This document shows, in pieces, positions 13,201-24,179 of a stretch of DNA of 64,000 bases. Made by a program: the position numbers and the translations under genes. Numbering within the stretch: position 1 is the first letter of the stretch; every line of letters begins with the position of its first letter. The notes under the pieces are model-generated. The model did not search any database and had not been told where the DNA came from. It was given only the letters and a program-made list of their open reading frames with translations. Source of the stretch: Anas platyrhynchos (lineage: Eukaryota > Chordata > Aves > Anseriformes > Anatidae); assembly GCF_047663525.1 (NCBI RefSeq), contig NC_092605.1, forward strand, positions 1,116,001 to 1,180,000. The letters run 5' to 3'.

Positions 13201-16200
13201 TTTTGGACTGAAATCCATGACCAGCTGATTTAATCCTATTTGGAGGATGTATGGATGTGTGTGTATGCAATTGTAAATTTTCTCTAATGACGATAGGTTT
13301 CACAGCCTTGTGCTACAGAAACTGGTGTTGTAATGAGCGCCTGTGCTGACGAGGAGAGTGATTTGCACACCCTGCCTGTGTTTTCTCCTAGGAGCAGGAA
13401 TGGTGGTCGACTGGGAACAAGAAACCGGGCTCCTCATGACCTCGGGAGACGTGAGGATAATCCGGATCTGGGACACAGATCGGGAAATGAAAGTGCAGGT
13501 AACATCTGCGTGTTTGTCCCACTAACCTTTTCTCTCCCAGAGCATCCCACACACCGAGCTAGCTCCTCGTGCACTGCCAAAGCATCTGAGACTTTGTGAA
13601 GAGCTGACAGCCCCATGGTTCTGGATCTGCTGCTTCCCTGCTTCAGAGTCATGTAAACTGAGCACGTGCTTAGGAATTGTGTCAGGAAGCTGCTGCTGTT
13701 GCTCTGGATGGTGAGCGGCAGCGTCTGGGAAAGGGGAGGCCTCTGAAATCCAGAGGCAGTCACCAGGATGCAGACAGGATTTCCTATGAGCACACAGGTG
13801 AAATAGCACAAACATCCTTCAGGAGACTTGGCGGTGAGCTGGCCGGGTGGCAGAGCACTCGGACCGTCTGAGTTTTTGGTGGCAGAGCACTCGGACCATC
13901 CAAGCATTTGTAAAGAAATGCAAGTAAAAGGTTCTGAGGAATTACAAGGAGGAGCAGCTGGTCTGTGAGAATGGAGTCACCATGCTGGAGACAAAAAGAG
14001 AAGACTAGTTTTCAAAGCTGCTAGAAATTAATTACCCATGGATGAACATTAATTATGACACTTTGACCCTGCAATGCCGGATAATTAAGTCTATGTTAAT
14101 CTTAATTACATTCGCATACTGTTTTTTCTATGTAAATCAGGGAACATCAAAATTCAGGAGGTGAAAATCTTTTAAATGACGAGGATTAATGATTGTATTG
14201 AAAGTATCTGAAAACACGGTGTTTCTTTTTTAATTACAAAGATTGGTTGTGTTGAAATTCAAGTGATTGAAACTTCCTGACTCAGTAACACTGGGAAACT
14301 GAAACTCAGCACAAAGAGCAGCAGAGCTGTGTAATCCAAGCTAATAAAGGTGCCTTCCCACTCTTTGAACTGCAAAAAAGTGAACCTCTGGAAGCACTTT
14401 GGATGTAGCTGAAGAAGCAAGTACTTCATTTTCACTTCTGCTGCTTGTTTCTGCTTCAAAGACGCGATCTGCTTTTAGGCAGTTAGAATAGCTGTCTGAA
14501 AACAGCCCCTGAAGTTTGGTGCCTCCAGCCAACAGCTTCTGCACTCAGCCAAGGCTGTGAATAGCAGCTAGGAAAGGTGAATATGCACAGAAGCAAAAAT
14601 AGGATTGAAGTGTGAAATTAGCTAATGCAGTTCTAACGTGTCTCCTGATTGTCATCCTACTTTGGCAATATTACTTAGTTTATACCTATTCCAATTGATT
14701 TTTTTTCTTTATACCCTTCGTAGACATAATTCCAAGTAATTCTTTTGTTTATGGCAAGTAGAAAGGGGGAAAGCAGCAGCATCAGAATAAGAGTGTGCAA
14801 CACGTTCCTAGCACAGCTGTCCATGCAAGCTCCAGTCTTCCTTTTCCATCTTTGTTTGTTTGTTTTAATGCACACAGTGCCTGGCATCTAATGAGATAAC
14901 CTGAATCTTCCTGTCACATGGTCCTAAAGCAAGGATTGATAAGTGGCACAGCACCGGCCGGCTTTATCTTGCGTAAAAGATTTTGTGGCACCGCGTTGTA
15001 GTTGGGCAGCTCATTGTGTTGTAAGGCTCTGACGTTGTTCAGGAGCACCAGAGCTGCTGCAGCAGCACTCGCTGCCTTGCTGGGAGGGCAGGGAGGTCAC
15101 ACTCAGCCAGTCCTGCTGTCCCCTGCTCAGCTTGGCCCGTTGCAGCAAACACTGGGGTGCTGCAGAGGTGCAGTGATGATCCTAATGGTGAAAGGAGGAA
15201 GAGAGCTAAATGCTAAAAAAAAAAAAAAATTAAAAAATTTAAAAAAATAAAACCTTATTAGATCTGGGTTTATTGCCATTCCAATGGCATTCAAAACTTA
15301 TAGCCAAAAAAGATGGTTTATGGAGAAATAACTCCTAGCCGTTTACTTTAACTAATTAGATATTTTTAGAAGAGAATAACATTAACGTTTCCTTCCCAAA
15401 ACAGACCTTGCCTTGGTTTTGGTTTATAAACCAGAGCCACAAGCTGGTTTTGCTGGAATTCTTTCTCTGGGCAATTTGGGACGAGTTGTGGGCTGCATGG
15501 CTCTGACACAGGACAGCAGCAGTGACCGTCATCCTCAGGGCCAGCACTCCTTCACTTCTGGTCATGTCCAGAGAGCCTGGAGAAAAGCTTTGCACCAGTG
15601 CAGATCAGGGTTTAACCCCGGTTTAGTTTTGGACTGATGTACAGAATGGTGAATGGGAGAGGAGGAGGGCGCAGGGAGCCTCTGGCTCCTTGACTCTAGC
15701 ACCTTTTCTTTGGGGTTGCAGACTTGCAGACACATCATGGTCTCAACTGGGCTTTTTTTGCTTTCTCCTTAGGACATCCCCACCGGAGCAGACAGCTGTG
15801 TGACCAGCCTTTCGTGTGATTCTCATCGTTCGCTCATCGTGGCGGGGCTGGGTGATGGCTCCATCCGCGTGTTTGACAGGAGGATGGCTCTGAGTGAATG
15901 GTAACTACCCAGCTTCAGTGGGATCCTGGCATTTCCTCCGCCTTCCCTTCACATTTCTCCTCTCTGCTTGTTTCCCAGCCGTGTCATGACCTACCGAGAG
16001 CACACAGCCTGGGTGGTGAAGGCATACCTGCAGAAACATCCTGAAGGCAACATAATGAGTGTCAGGTAAAAGAGCTTTTACTCTTTGAGCTGTTTTCTCT
16101 TAAACACAGCTTGCTTTTCAGTTTAAAATCCACCTCTGGTATTTCAGAAGGTAAGAGCGTAAAGCTTTTTAGGTTGACATTTACTTCAGTAATTAACTCC

Positions 16201-19200
16201 TGCTCAAACGTGGTAGAGAGAAGGCAAAAAAAAAAAAAGTGAAGCTTTCCTTGGAAGCCTGTTGGTTAGGTCTGAGAGTAAACAAGAAGGTATCTGTGCT
16301 GAAATCACTATCACGAGGCATGTGAGGGAGGAATCAAGTGAACCAGAAACCTCAGCTAGATATAGCATATCTTATGGTTGTTCTTCTTGATTGCCAGCAT
16401 CTTTCTGGGGTCATTTGAGATAGAACACGAGAAGGAAGGAGGTTTATGTTGCATCTGTTGGGCATATTGCTGTGCAGGATTACTTTGCTGTTTAGCAATT
16501 TTCTACACATAAATCCATTTCTGCTGCCTGGTAAATACTGCATAGAGAGCAGCATACACTTATTTGGCCATTAAAGAACAGCAGAATATAATTTATTGTC
16601 ACAAAACCGCTGTTTGCACACAGAGAGGCCCTTTTTCTTGATTACAAAATGAAAACAAAACAGTTTTCTAGGGTGCAGAACATTCCTGGAGTGGGGGATG
16701 GGCCAGCAAAAAATTATTAAGATTTTCAGAAAGGGGCTTAAGTGATGCCGCTGACAGATTTGTCAAGCTCACATATTAGAGTTTTTAATCTTCCTTTCTG
16801 TAATCTCTTTCAACAATCCCAGGGGTCAGGCTCGTATACTTGGCCAGCCTGTATCTGAAGGCTCATTTTTTCCCTCTCCTCAGTGCCCTCATGAGCAAAT
16901 GATGCTTTTTCTCAGGATTGAAAAAGTCTGAGAAAATGGTTATACCTCAAAAGGCAGGTGTGGTCCTGTCCCAAAAGAACTGTGTTTAAGACAAACCACA
17001 CCACTCTCAGTTTATCCCAATTCACCGTCCTTTGGTTGACAGCAAGGTTCAAAAAAAAAAACAACAAATGTTAGGATGTAAGAGGGCCTGGCATAACTAT
17101 TTCCCAAAAAAGAGCTTCAAGGCATTGTGTTGCTTGTGGAGTAATTCTCTGAATCGTAGAGAAATTTCATCCAGACCAGGGATGGGAGTTTGCAATACAA
17201 GCTGGGTGACTCAGACCCAGATTCTGCATCTCTCCATCTCTCAGCAGTGGTTCACCGCTCAGGGTTTTGCTCAGCCTCTCTGATCTATGTGCTCGTGCCA
17301 CCACAGCATTTTCCTACTCTCCAGCAGCTCACTAGTGACTTCCCCCAAAATACTCGTGTGGAATAATGGGAGAATTTGGACCTGGTGAATGTACGGTAGA
17401 TTTGTTTCCTAGTTACTGATGAGCTCTACAGCGACAGCACAGTTATGTAGGACATTAGGGCAATGTCTTTCCCCATGTCTCGTTTGGAAGCTACATCTAA
17501 TTAATCGGCAGTCCTGCTTCTATGAGGCTGACAGCATTGTCTGAAAAGGTGCTTAAACACCCAAATATCCTGCTTTAGTAGTTAGCTGTTGTAGACTTGT
17601 TGATGACTGCTGCTGTTCAGTTGGGTTGTGCTTAATTAAAACCATGTTCTCATAAGCAGTCCCCTCGTCACAGAATTTTGTTTCCATTTTAAAGCTCTTA
17701 CATGGTCTTCCGATATGTTCTGAACCATTTTCAATCGTATTGAGGTTCAGAACTTTAAATGAATTTACTGTATATTTGATCTGTCTCAAATAATGTTTCT
17801 ATCCAGTCTTTAGGAATGAAATCAACCCAAAGTTTAATTTGTTTTGGATTTAATTATGCGGCAGCTGGAGTTGCAGTTTCTTATAATGATATAAGTATCC
17901 CTGTATAACAGCCTTTTGATTGCTATTAGATATTCCAGAGGTGAAGAAATTGAAGAAAATGTGCTCCTTAATGCTTTCAGATGTTCTTAACTCTGTAGTT
18001 GTACGTGGTCATCTTGTCGTACTACTTGGAAAAAACGTTTTAAAGTTGTATTGCCAAAAGCTTTCCTTCTGCTGCCAGTAGAATAAGGTCAGATGAGTTG
18101 GCGCTGCCTTTAGTTTCCGTAAGATTTCTGTGGGTCTTTCCCTACACCAGTCTCTTCTAAGAAGCGCGGAAGAGCAGATGTATCACAGCAAACCTTCAGC
18201 CCTCTGTTCCAGGGCTAGAGGGGAAGATGTACCCTCTTCTCTTCCAACAGATGTGATTCTGCTGATGTATTTCAGAGACATCAATTAACAACGAGGAGTC
18301 ATTTGTGAAATGCACTTGGAAAAGTGCTTCATCTCCTAAGTGTGGTACCTTGTCACTGCCATTATTGCCTTCCCCCCTGTCTTTTCCCTGATAAAGTCGT
18401 TAATAGGATTGACATATCGCCCGAGTGTTAAGCAACATTTGTTACGCCTGGTCCACAGAGTGCTTTGGACAGCACGAACATGCGGCTGCGCCCAGGCATT
18501 CGGCATCATAGATCGTACCAGCAGATCCCATCTGGTTACAGTTCGCTAACACAATTTCCTACTGTGAAAAGGAGAAGGAATTCGGTTCTGACATGTAGCT
18601 TAGTGTATTGGGTATGACATACCAGTAAAGGCACTTGCACTCAGTGATGGGCTGTAAGTGATAAAAGTACTAATGGATCGCTCCTGAGGGCTGTTTGCAC
18701 AGCTCTTAACGCTTTGTGGATGGTACCAAATAAAAGTGACATCAGTGGAAATTCAGCTGCGCTGATAGAGAAGGCAAGGGTGCGTGTCTTCTCTGCCCTA
18801 ATTCCCTGATTCAGGTGGTCAGCTCGCAGACAGGCACACAGCTCAGTTCCCTGGGCTGTAGGATCTGCTCCAGGTACAGCCTGACCTTGTGAAACTCCTG
18901 TGTTGGCAGTGTGAACGGAGACGTGCGGTTCTTCGACCCCCGGATGCCAGAGTCCATGAAGGTCCTTCAGATAGTCAAAGGGCTGACGGCTCTTGACATT
19001 CACCCACAAGCCAACCTCTTTGCATGGTAAGTTCCAGTTTCACCTCCTGCATCTCTGGAGTGGAAAGAGAGGACAAATTGTCTCTGCAGACATCGTTCGT
19101 GTTTTTTGTTGTTTTAACCTCACCATAAAAAGTGCAGTTTTGTTCCCGTGTTTGCAGTTTGGGTATTTTAGCCCTGCCATGCCTTAGGGCATCCCCCTGC

Positions 19201-21275
19201 CAGCAGTGACGGCGTGCTGTCTCTCACTCCCATGTCAGGTCCCTGTATAAATTCAGCATGTGTGTGTTTGGGCACGGAGCAGGGGACCAGCACCCGGTCC
19301 GCAGCCAGGAGTCCTGGAGGTTGCAGGGGGGCTGCTTCCAGGGAGCACCTACATCAGCTTTCCATCTTTTCTCTTTGTCACACACTGTAACAGGGGCTGT
19401 GCTTCGAGCCTTTCTGCAAATCTCTCTGTGCTGAGGTTGCCATGGTACAGCTGAAGTCGATCTCACTGCTTGTAAGAGCTCCTCGCACACCAGGCTGATG
19501 AGCTGAGGTCTCCCCAGCTGAAAAAGGGGCTGTGGGCAACAATATTGGTGTTCCCACAACGTTGTTAATGACACCGTGTTCTCTTCATTCCTTTCCAGTG
19601 GCTCAATGAATCAGTTCACTGCAATCTACAATGGAAATGGCGAGCTGATCAACAATATCAAATACTACGATGGTTTTATGGGACAAAGAGTTGGAGCCAT
19701 CAGCTGCCTGGCTTTCCATCCTCACTGGGTCTGTATTCTCTTTTGGGATTTTGGAATGTGCATTTCTCAGTTAAAGGTGGTGTTGGATGAGGGAAAGGCA
19801 CAGAGACTCCCCCAGCACGGAGAGCTGCTGCCCCAGCTCAGTTTTCTGAAGGCCCTTTGAGCCTGCTTTCTAGCCCGAGTCCTTCCTTGCTCATCCTCCA
19901 GCCTGTTTCGGGTGCCACCAGTGCTGATGTCCCAGCTGCTGAGCCCTTTTTACCTGTGGGGCAGCTTGGTACTGATCCCATCACCCTGGGTCTGCCGCCT
20001 GGTGTAGCTCTGTCTCTTGCCACAGAAATCCTCCAAGGTGAATTTGCCTGGAGCTGAGTGGAGAGGTGCAGTCTCTCACTTCCAGCGTGCCAAATGTTGT
20101 GTGCTTATTTATTCCGTGCCTCTGTTCTTGCAGACAGTAGGCTCACCCTTGTTTCTCCGGGGCTGCTTTTACACTGTTGCTTATGTAAGGCTGTAGGAAG
20201 ACCTAATGCTGTGCAGCAGAAAAACTGTCAAAAAAAAAAAAAAAAGAGAAAACTTAAAAGCTTACAAGCTGATAAAGTCTAGGATAAAAGAGAGTAAAAA
20301 GGAAATTTCTGAGTATAGGTGAGGTGGCTCTGCAGTCAGTTGTTAGAGAATCTGTTTGCTACTTAATTAGGAGGCGGGTGCCCATCTGCATTATGACTGC
20401 TGCTCACACAGAGAAGAGAATAAGAGAAAGGAGATTGAAAGACCGATTGAAAACTGATGTGAATGGGTAGGAAAAACAGGAGGAGAAGGCATTTAGGGAG
20501 TTTTATTAGAAACCTGCCAATCAGAACACAAATACTTCATATGTGATGGGAACAGCAGTGGGAATGATGAAGGGCCTGGAGGAGAGGAGGGAAGAGCAAT
20601 GCCATCTTCGGATGTGGTATTAGCTGGACAGGCAGGAGGAAAGCTGGTTTTCTGCAAAGTTAACACACATTTTACATCCTAAAGGTAATGGGGTTTAAAG
20701 GGGAGCTTATCTCCCGTTTGCTGTTGAAAAGTCACCTTGCAGAAAGCTCAGCGGTGATTTTGCTGTCCTACAGTTTGGGGGACGAAGGAAGAAGTGGCTG
20801 ATGATTTGAAATATTTTGTTCTTTAAATGAACACACAAACCCTATCCAGCCCGGGTCTCCATGGCCAGGATTGTGCCCGGGCCTCTTGGGAGAGGGCACG
20901 TTAATTTTCAGTCCAGGCGACTGTTCCTAACTAGCAGATCTGCAGTTGTTTGGAAAAACTGCGCTAGGTGTTGGCAACGAACAGTCCCCATCATTTATTC
21001 CTCCGGCTGAAACGGGCTCAGAGCTCGCTGCGACAGTGTCGGTCCTGGCAAAATGTCGTCAGAGCGGCGTTGGCAGATGCACTGAGGAGTTTTCCAGCAT
21101 CTGGGTGTCACTGCTGCAAATGTCACCCCTTACCATCTTCCCTGCGACGTGCCTCTCATCACTGCAGAACACCTGTATGTTTATCCCTGCTTTGCTCTTT
21201 CCACAGCCTCATCTGGCAGTCGGAAGCAATGACTACTACATCTCGGTGTACTCAGTGGAGAAGCGGATCAGATAA
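1089..21275 (+). CDS. RPTOR: RPTOR (Raptor, mTORC1 subunit), C-terminal nine coding exons, 5'-partial
   Basis: This is the 3' part of the regulatory-associated protein of mTOR, the scaffold that recruits TOS-motif substrates and docks mTORC1 on Rag GTPases at the lysosome. Joined exons are 1089-1203, 1605-1729, 2995-3099, 13392-13498, 15773-15900, 15979-16065, 18910-19026, 19599-19728 and 21207-21275, 983 nt in all. They give 326 complete codons plus TAA, close to residues 1010-1335 of the 1335-aa human protein. All introns are GT-AG and the phase is continuous. Seven WD-type terminal strands can be read in order (ICFWDWEKG, IRVWKNFAD, RIWDTDREM, IRVFDRRMA, VRFFDPRMP, FTAIYNGNG, ISVYSVEKR), matching a seven-bladed propeller. 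The N-terminal caspase-like (RNC) and HEAT regions lie upstream of the window. Identity rests on near-identity to remembered human Raptor. The gene reads in the same direction as CHMP6 and BAIAP2. Confidence 0.97.
1204..1604 (+). other. RPTOR: RPTOR intron
   Basis: A 401-bp GT-AG intron ending TTTTTTCTTCCCGCAG. Nothing else is recognisable. Confidence 0.9.
1605..1729 (+). CDS. RPTOR: RPTOR coding exon 2 of 9 in window
   Basis: The exon begins with the third base of the split Cys codon and continues FWDWEKGEK, the WD-type strand closing blade 1. It ends LLLTAT plus one base, with donor ACAG|GTAGGT. It also carries NGQDCSL, a conserved Raptor stretch. Confidence 0.97.
1730..2994 (+). other. 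RPTOR: RPTOR intron
   Basis: A 1265-bp GT-AG intron of mixed composition. No RNA gene, repeat family or extra exon is recognisable. The 3' end is GTGCTTCCCAAG, a weak pyrimidine tract. Confidence 0.9.
2995..3099 (+). CDS. RPTOR: RPTOR coding exon 3 of 9 in window
   Basis: The frame reads DDGAIRVWKNFADLEKN (first codon completed across the junction) through SDMLPTTR plus one base. Donor CGAG|GTAGGT. IRVW is the WD-type strand of blade 2. The segment appears identical to remembered human Raptor. Confidence 0.97.
3995..4103 (+). mobile_element. Degraded CR1-type LINE 3' end
   Basis: The segment reads TGCAGGAATTGCTGGGTGAGG, then GTGCAGGAGGTCAGATGAGATGACC, then CTGACCTTAAAATCTG. This closely follows the remembered 3' terminal region of old sauropsid CR1 retroposons (GCAGGAGGTCAGACTAGATGATC ... 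CCTTAAAATCTATGA). Only the untranslated 3' end is present. There is no reverse-transcriptase ORF and the terminal repeat is eroded, so the copy is ancient and immobile. Confidence 0.7.
9400..9790. promoter_or_regulatory. Candidate conserved non-coding element in RPTOR intron
   Basis: This stretch has moderate AT content, high complexity and no repeats. It includes ATTAAAAAATCATCAGTCAG and TTATTTATTGAAATTTATAC. The texture resembles intronic conserved elements, but this is inference from composition only; no alignment was made. An ORF at 9481-9876 matches nothing. Confidence 0.25.
11340..11660. promoter_or_regulatory. Candidate intronic enhancer-like element
   Basis: A complex sequence block with several motifs of transcription factor binding type: GTTTATCATCTAAATCAC, AACAATCAATTG, CAAGATAAAGG and GTCAATAAACGTCAGTAA (forkhead, GATA and homeobox-like cores). 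No coding potential. Inference from motif density alone. Confidence 0.3.
13392..13498 (+). CDS. RPTOR: RPTOR coding exon 4 of 9 in window
   Basis: Acceptor TTTTCTCCTAG|GA, donor GTGCAG|GTAACA. The exon encodes GAGMVVDWEQETG through RIWDTDREMKVQ, with the WD-type strand of blade 3. It ends on a complete codon. Confidence 0.97.
13846..13897 (+). repeat. 20-bp direct repeat, two copies 32 bp apart
   Basis: GGTGGCAGAGCACTCGGACC occurs at 13846-13865 and again, identical, at 13878-13897, separated by 12 bp. It looks like a recent local tandem duplication. Confidence 0.9.
14030..14260. promoter_or_regulatory. AT-rich homeodomain-motif island (candidate enhancer)
   Basis: Within 230 bp there are repeated TAAT/ATTA cores: AATTAATTACC, CATTAATTATG, GATAATTAAG, TTAATCTTAATTAC, ATTAATGATTG and TTTAATTAC. 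The island lies in an RPTOR intron and has no ORF. This fits a homeobox-bound regulatory element, but function is inferred from motif clustering only. Confidence 0.35.
15215..15252 (+). repeat. Poly(A)/AT low-complexity run
   Basis: Fifteen A's at 15215-15229 are followed by short T- and A-runs. No retroposed gene body was recognised upstream, so I treat it as simple sequence. Confidence 0.85.
15773..15900 (+). CDS. RPTOR: RPTOR coding exon 5 of 9 in window
   Basis: The exon starts in phase with DIPTGADSCVTSLS and ends MALSE plus two bases of Cys. Donor ATG|GTAACT. IRVFDRRM is the WD-type strand of blade 4 (remembered human: IRVYDRRM). Confidence 0.97.
15979..16065 (+). CDS. RPTOR: RPTOR coding exon 6 of 9 in window
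   Basis: The exon follows a 78-bp intron (15901-15978). After completing the Cys codon it reads RVMTYREHTAWVVKA, then LQKHPEGNIMSV. Donor TCAG|GTAAAA. It forms the first strands of blade 5. This is the most divergent part of the propeller relative to remembered human sequence (human LQKRPDGHIVSV). Confidence 0.97.
16066..18909 (+). other. RPTOR: RPTOR intron
   Basis: A 2.8-kb moderately AT-rich intron. No exon, RNA gene or named repeat was recognised. It ends CTGTGTTGGCAG with a weak pyrimidine tract. Confidence 0.88.
18910..19026 (+). CDS. RPTOR: RPTOR coding exon 7 of 9 in window
   Basis: After the split Ser codon the exon reads VNGDVRFFDPRMPES and then LQIVKGLTALDIHPQANLFA plus two bases of Cys. 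Donor CATG|GTAAGT. VRFFDPRM is the WD-type strand of blade 5. Confidence 0.97.
19027..19598 (+). other. RPTOR: RPTOR intron
   Basis: A 572-bp GT-AG intron with a good pyrimidine tract (CTCTTCATTCCTTTCCAG). Nothing else noted. Confidence 0.9.
19599..19728 (+). CDS. RPTOR: RPTOR coding exon 8 of 9 in window
   Basis: The exon reads GSMNQFTAIYNGNGELI through YYDGFMGQRVGAISC and LAFHPHW, ending on a complete Trp codon. The donor, TGG|GTCTGT, lacks the usual purine-A-G after GT, so it should be weak. Reading on into the intron stays open for 43 codons to TGA at 19858-19860. Confidence 0.97.
19729..21206 (+). other. RPTOR: Last RPTOR coding-region intron
   Basis: A 1.48-kb intron. A poly(A) run lies at 20230-20244. 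The 3' end is TTTGCTCTTTCCACAG. No exon or RNA gene recognised. Confidence 0.9.
21207..21275 (+). CDS. RPTOR: RPTOR terminal coding exon and stop
   Basis: The frame reads PHLAVGSNDYYISVYSVEKR-IR and TAA at 21273-21275. It supplies the closing strand of the seventh WD blade and the native C-terminus (remembered human ends KRVR). Confidence 0.98.
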   Translation, partial: PHLAVGSNDYYISVYSVEKRIR

Positions 21276-23800
21276 CGGCTCGTGGCAGCGTCACCGGAGA
21301 AGGGAGTCCCAGCAGGCAGGGCCGTGTCTCACCCATAATGTACATAGTGAAATTATCGACTTGAATGTTTAGTGTTGGCTGCTGCTGCAACCCGTAACTT
21401 GAACTTTTTTTTTTCCTGACTTAGCTACTGATGATTTTGACAAGGGGAAGAGAGACAATCTCCTATTTTTTTTTTTTCAGCTGTATCCTCTAAAAGCTAC
21501 AGAAAAGGAACATTTTATTTTTGTTTCCAGTGGTTGGCTTCTCTGTTAGGAACACGGCTCCTGAGCTCTGGACTGGATGAGGCGGTACCCTTGAAAAGGG
21601 CTTTTTGTTTTAGTCTTTGTTTCCATGTTTTGCTGGAGCGTAGGTTGCTTTGAGGTCTGAAGTCAGGACTCGCCTACAGCTCTGTGCGTCCGAGCTGACC
21701 ACGGGACCCCTCCAGCTGCTGCCTCCCCCATGCCAAACAGCAACTCCTCTGGCAGGGCAGCGAGACTCAAGCTGCTCACCTGCAGAACCGTGCGCCTGCT
21801 CCTGCGCCACCTGAGGTGGGCAGGGGAGGCAGGGACACGTCCCCTCTGCGTGAACCTTATCCCCTCTGCAGCTTCCCCTCCAGTGGAAGTAGAGACAGAG
21901 GACGACTTGGTGGCAAGGGATTGCAGGGATCCTGAGGAAAGCGGCTCGAGGAGGTGATGGAGCAGAGCTGGATGCCACCATACCATCAGGGTGCACGTGG
22001 AGGAAAGAGGGAAGAAAGAGCGTGAGCATCTCTGTCAGCCCAGCAAGTCGCTGCAGTTACCACTTTCCACCCAAGCACGTGGTGCTGGTGCAGGCTGGGC
22101 TGTCTCTGTCACTGTCACTTCTGCAGTCGCTGCCCTGCCCGCAGTGAACTCCGCAAGCACGTTTGATAACCTGGAAACTGCCCAGCCAGCAGGGGAGGCT
22201 GCGGGTTCAAGCCACACGCTTTCATCTCGCTCCAACGTGCTAATATTCAGCAAGGTGATGGACACGAGTATTTGTGCACTTTGTGGCTGGGTGCCTGCAG
22301 CTACACACACTGCGTGCGTGGCTGTGGCTTGTCTGTGTGTCCCTGCAAGGACTGGGCGTGTAACCAGCCACACGTGATCTGAGCACAAGAGAATCACTAA
22401 AGGGGGAAGACAGCAGGGGTCTTCCTGCTTAGAGCAAACCAGCTTTATCCCAGCTCCCCAGGGGAAAGGCAGCTCCATTATCGGCACCTTCCGAGTCTGT
22501 ATGATGAATGTTTCTGTCCCTTGAAGTCCACGATGTGTCTGGAGGTCACTGTGGGGGAGAGGTAGGCAAAGCCAAAGGGCAGGTTTCTTTCAAGTGCTGC
22601 TGTGGTGCAATTTAGCTGCCCGAGAACAGAACTTGCGCTTGTGCAAAAATCACTGCATTGACAAAGGTAGGCTTCCTAAATCCTAAAGACCACGGTTTTT
22701 CTTCTGGCCAAGATACTGGGTCTGCAGGCTCCCAGCAAACTGTGCCAGCAACGAGGCTGATGGTGGTGGACATACAAATGAGGGAAGGGCTGGGAAATGC
22801 TCTCATACCGTGCAGATGGTGGCTTTACCTTTGCCACGGCACCTGCAGAGTGGATCTGACCCAGCACCGCTCCGCATGTACCAGATAACCCCGTTCCCTG
22901 CACGTCGAGGGGTGCAGGGTTAGAGGAATTGGCCCGGTTGCTATTCCAGCGTTGCTGCAGGGAAGCTGACGATGAAACGCCGTGTGCACATCTGGAAATT
23001 CATTTTGCGAGGCTTCATGAACGGTGGAGGAAGAGAGAAGCCAAAAGCTGGGCGCTGCGTCCTTACCCGTCAGCACCGCTGCTGTCCCCCCGTAGCAGGG
23101 AGGCAGAGGGCCACCAGGATGATGGATCAAAGGCTTTAAACTTGAGGAAATACTACCTAGAAGTCCACTTTGGAGTTACCAAAAGTTAATTATGGTCTAA
23201 CAGAGCTGTGCCTCTTCCTGACCCACTGAGCTGCTCCTGTGCTGCTCCAGCCTGTCCCAGCGGTACGCGCCCCCAGCCTGCGACCACCCCGCGCGCCCCG
23301 CGCCGCCGGGGCCAGCAGCGGGCTTCGGGCAGGCGTGGGGGCAGTTTGGGATCTACACGTAACCGATTAACATACACAGCTTAAAAAAAACAAACGATAG
23401 ATTTTTAACTTGTATCAGTGTATTTGTCAAAGGAACAAGAAATACCTGGCAAGATGGGGGGGTGCACAGTGGGAAGCTGCTGCTCCTCACCAGCGTTCCC
23501 GGGTGCCCCGCCAGCCGGCGCAGCCAGGAGATGGGTTTTTAACTAACTGGGCCTGTTTTGCTTTCATCTAAGCGCGTGTGTGTGGGCTGTATTTTCACAG
23601 GTCTGACGCAGAGATTCAATCATGAAGTTTAACCAAGGATCTGGAGAGCATCCTACCTAAAAGTTCACTTATCTCTATTTATTTTACAAAAACAAAAAAA
23701 TATTAAAAAAAAAACAAACAGAACACAATTGTAATGTGAGAGTAAAACAATTACAAACAGATAAATGGTTAATAAAAAATAAATGCAGAAATACTTCAGT
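21276..23800 (+). other. RPTOR: RPTOR 3' untranslated region (inferred extent)
   Basis: About 2.5 kb follow the stop without a coding gene. The end is inferred from two adjacent AATAAA hexamers at 23771-23776 and 23778-23783, followed by a GT/G-rich stretch (TTTGTGGGACGGAGGTGGGGAGG), the classic downstream element. An AU/A-rich segment precedes them. A compact CpG-rich cluster lies at about 23259-23345. No cDNA was available, so the true end or alternative poly(A) sites could differ. Confidence 0.6.
23771..23783 (+). terminator. RPTOR: Twin AATAAA poly(A) signals of RPTOR
   Basis: AATAAA occurs at 23771-23776 and 23778-23783 within AATAAAAAATAAATG, with GT-rich sequence about 25-40 bp downstream. 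They are the strongest cleavage signals after the RPTOR stop. Confidence 0.65.
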
Positions 23801-24179
23801 CTGAGGATCACTTTGTGGGACGGAGGTGGGGAGGGGCAGTGCCACAGGGGCGAGAGGCCGGGAGCCGTGTCCAACAGCGGAGTTATGTTTTTAGGTGGCA
23901 CACTGTGTGATTTGGGGCTGTTTGCACACAAAGAGGCCGCTTACACGTCGAGATCCTGGGCAGAAGAGATTTCCACAAGCCCAGGTCCCTGCTTCTGAGC
24001 CCGACCAAAACCCACCGCAGCTGGCACCGCAGAGGCAGCGCCATGAGAGGGGCACAGCACCAGGCCCCGAGGTGTGCACGCCCTGGGGGGCTCCAAATTG
24101 CAGGGTCCTGGGATCGGACGTGGGGACGTGGTGCCTTGGGGACATGCTGATGGATCTCTGAGGCTCTGACACAAGCCCC

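Larger units (their letters stand above)
3100..13391 (+). other. RPTOR: Large RPTOR intron (10.3 kb)
   Basis: The intron joins the blade 2 exon to the blade 3 exon. It has GT-AG ends and continuous phase (G|GA for Gly). It contains a CR1 relic at 3995-4103 and two stretches of complex, moderately AT-rich sequence (about 9400-9790 and 11340-11660) that could be conserved non-coding elements. The many short ORFs lack codon structure or known motifs. No exon or structural RNA gene was recognised. Confidence 0.85.
13499..15772 (+). other. RPTOR: RPTOR intron
   Basis: A 2.3-kb intron. It carries a 20-bp direct duplication (13846-13865 and 13878-13897), an AT-rich block at 14030-14260 dense in TAAT cores, and a poly(A)/AT run at about 15215-15252. 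No exon or RNA gene recognised. The acceptor is TTTCTCCTTAG. Confidence 0.88.
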
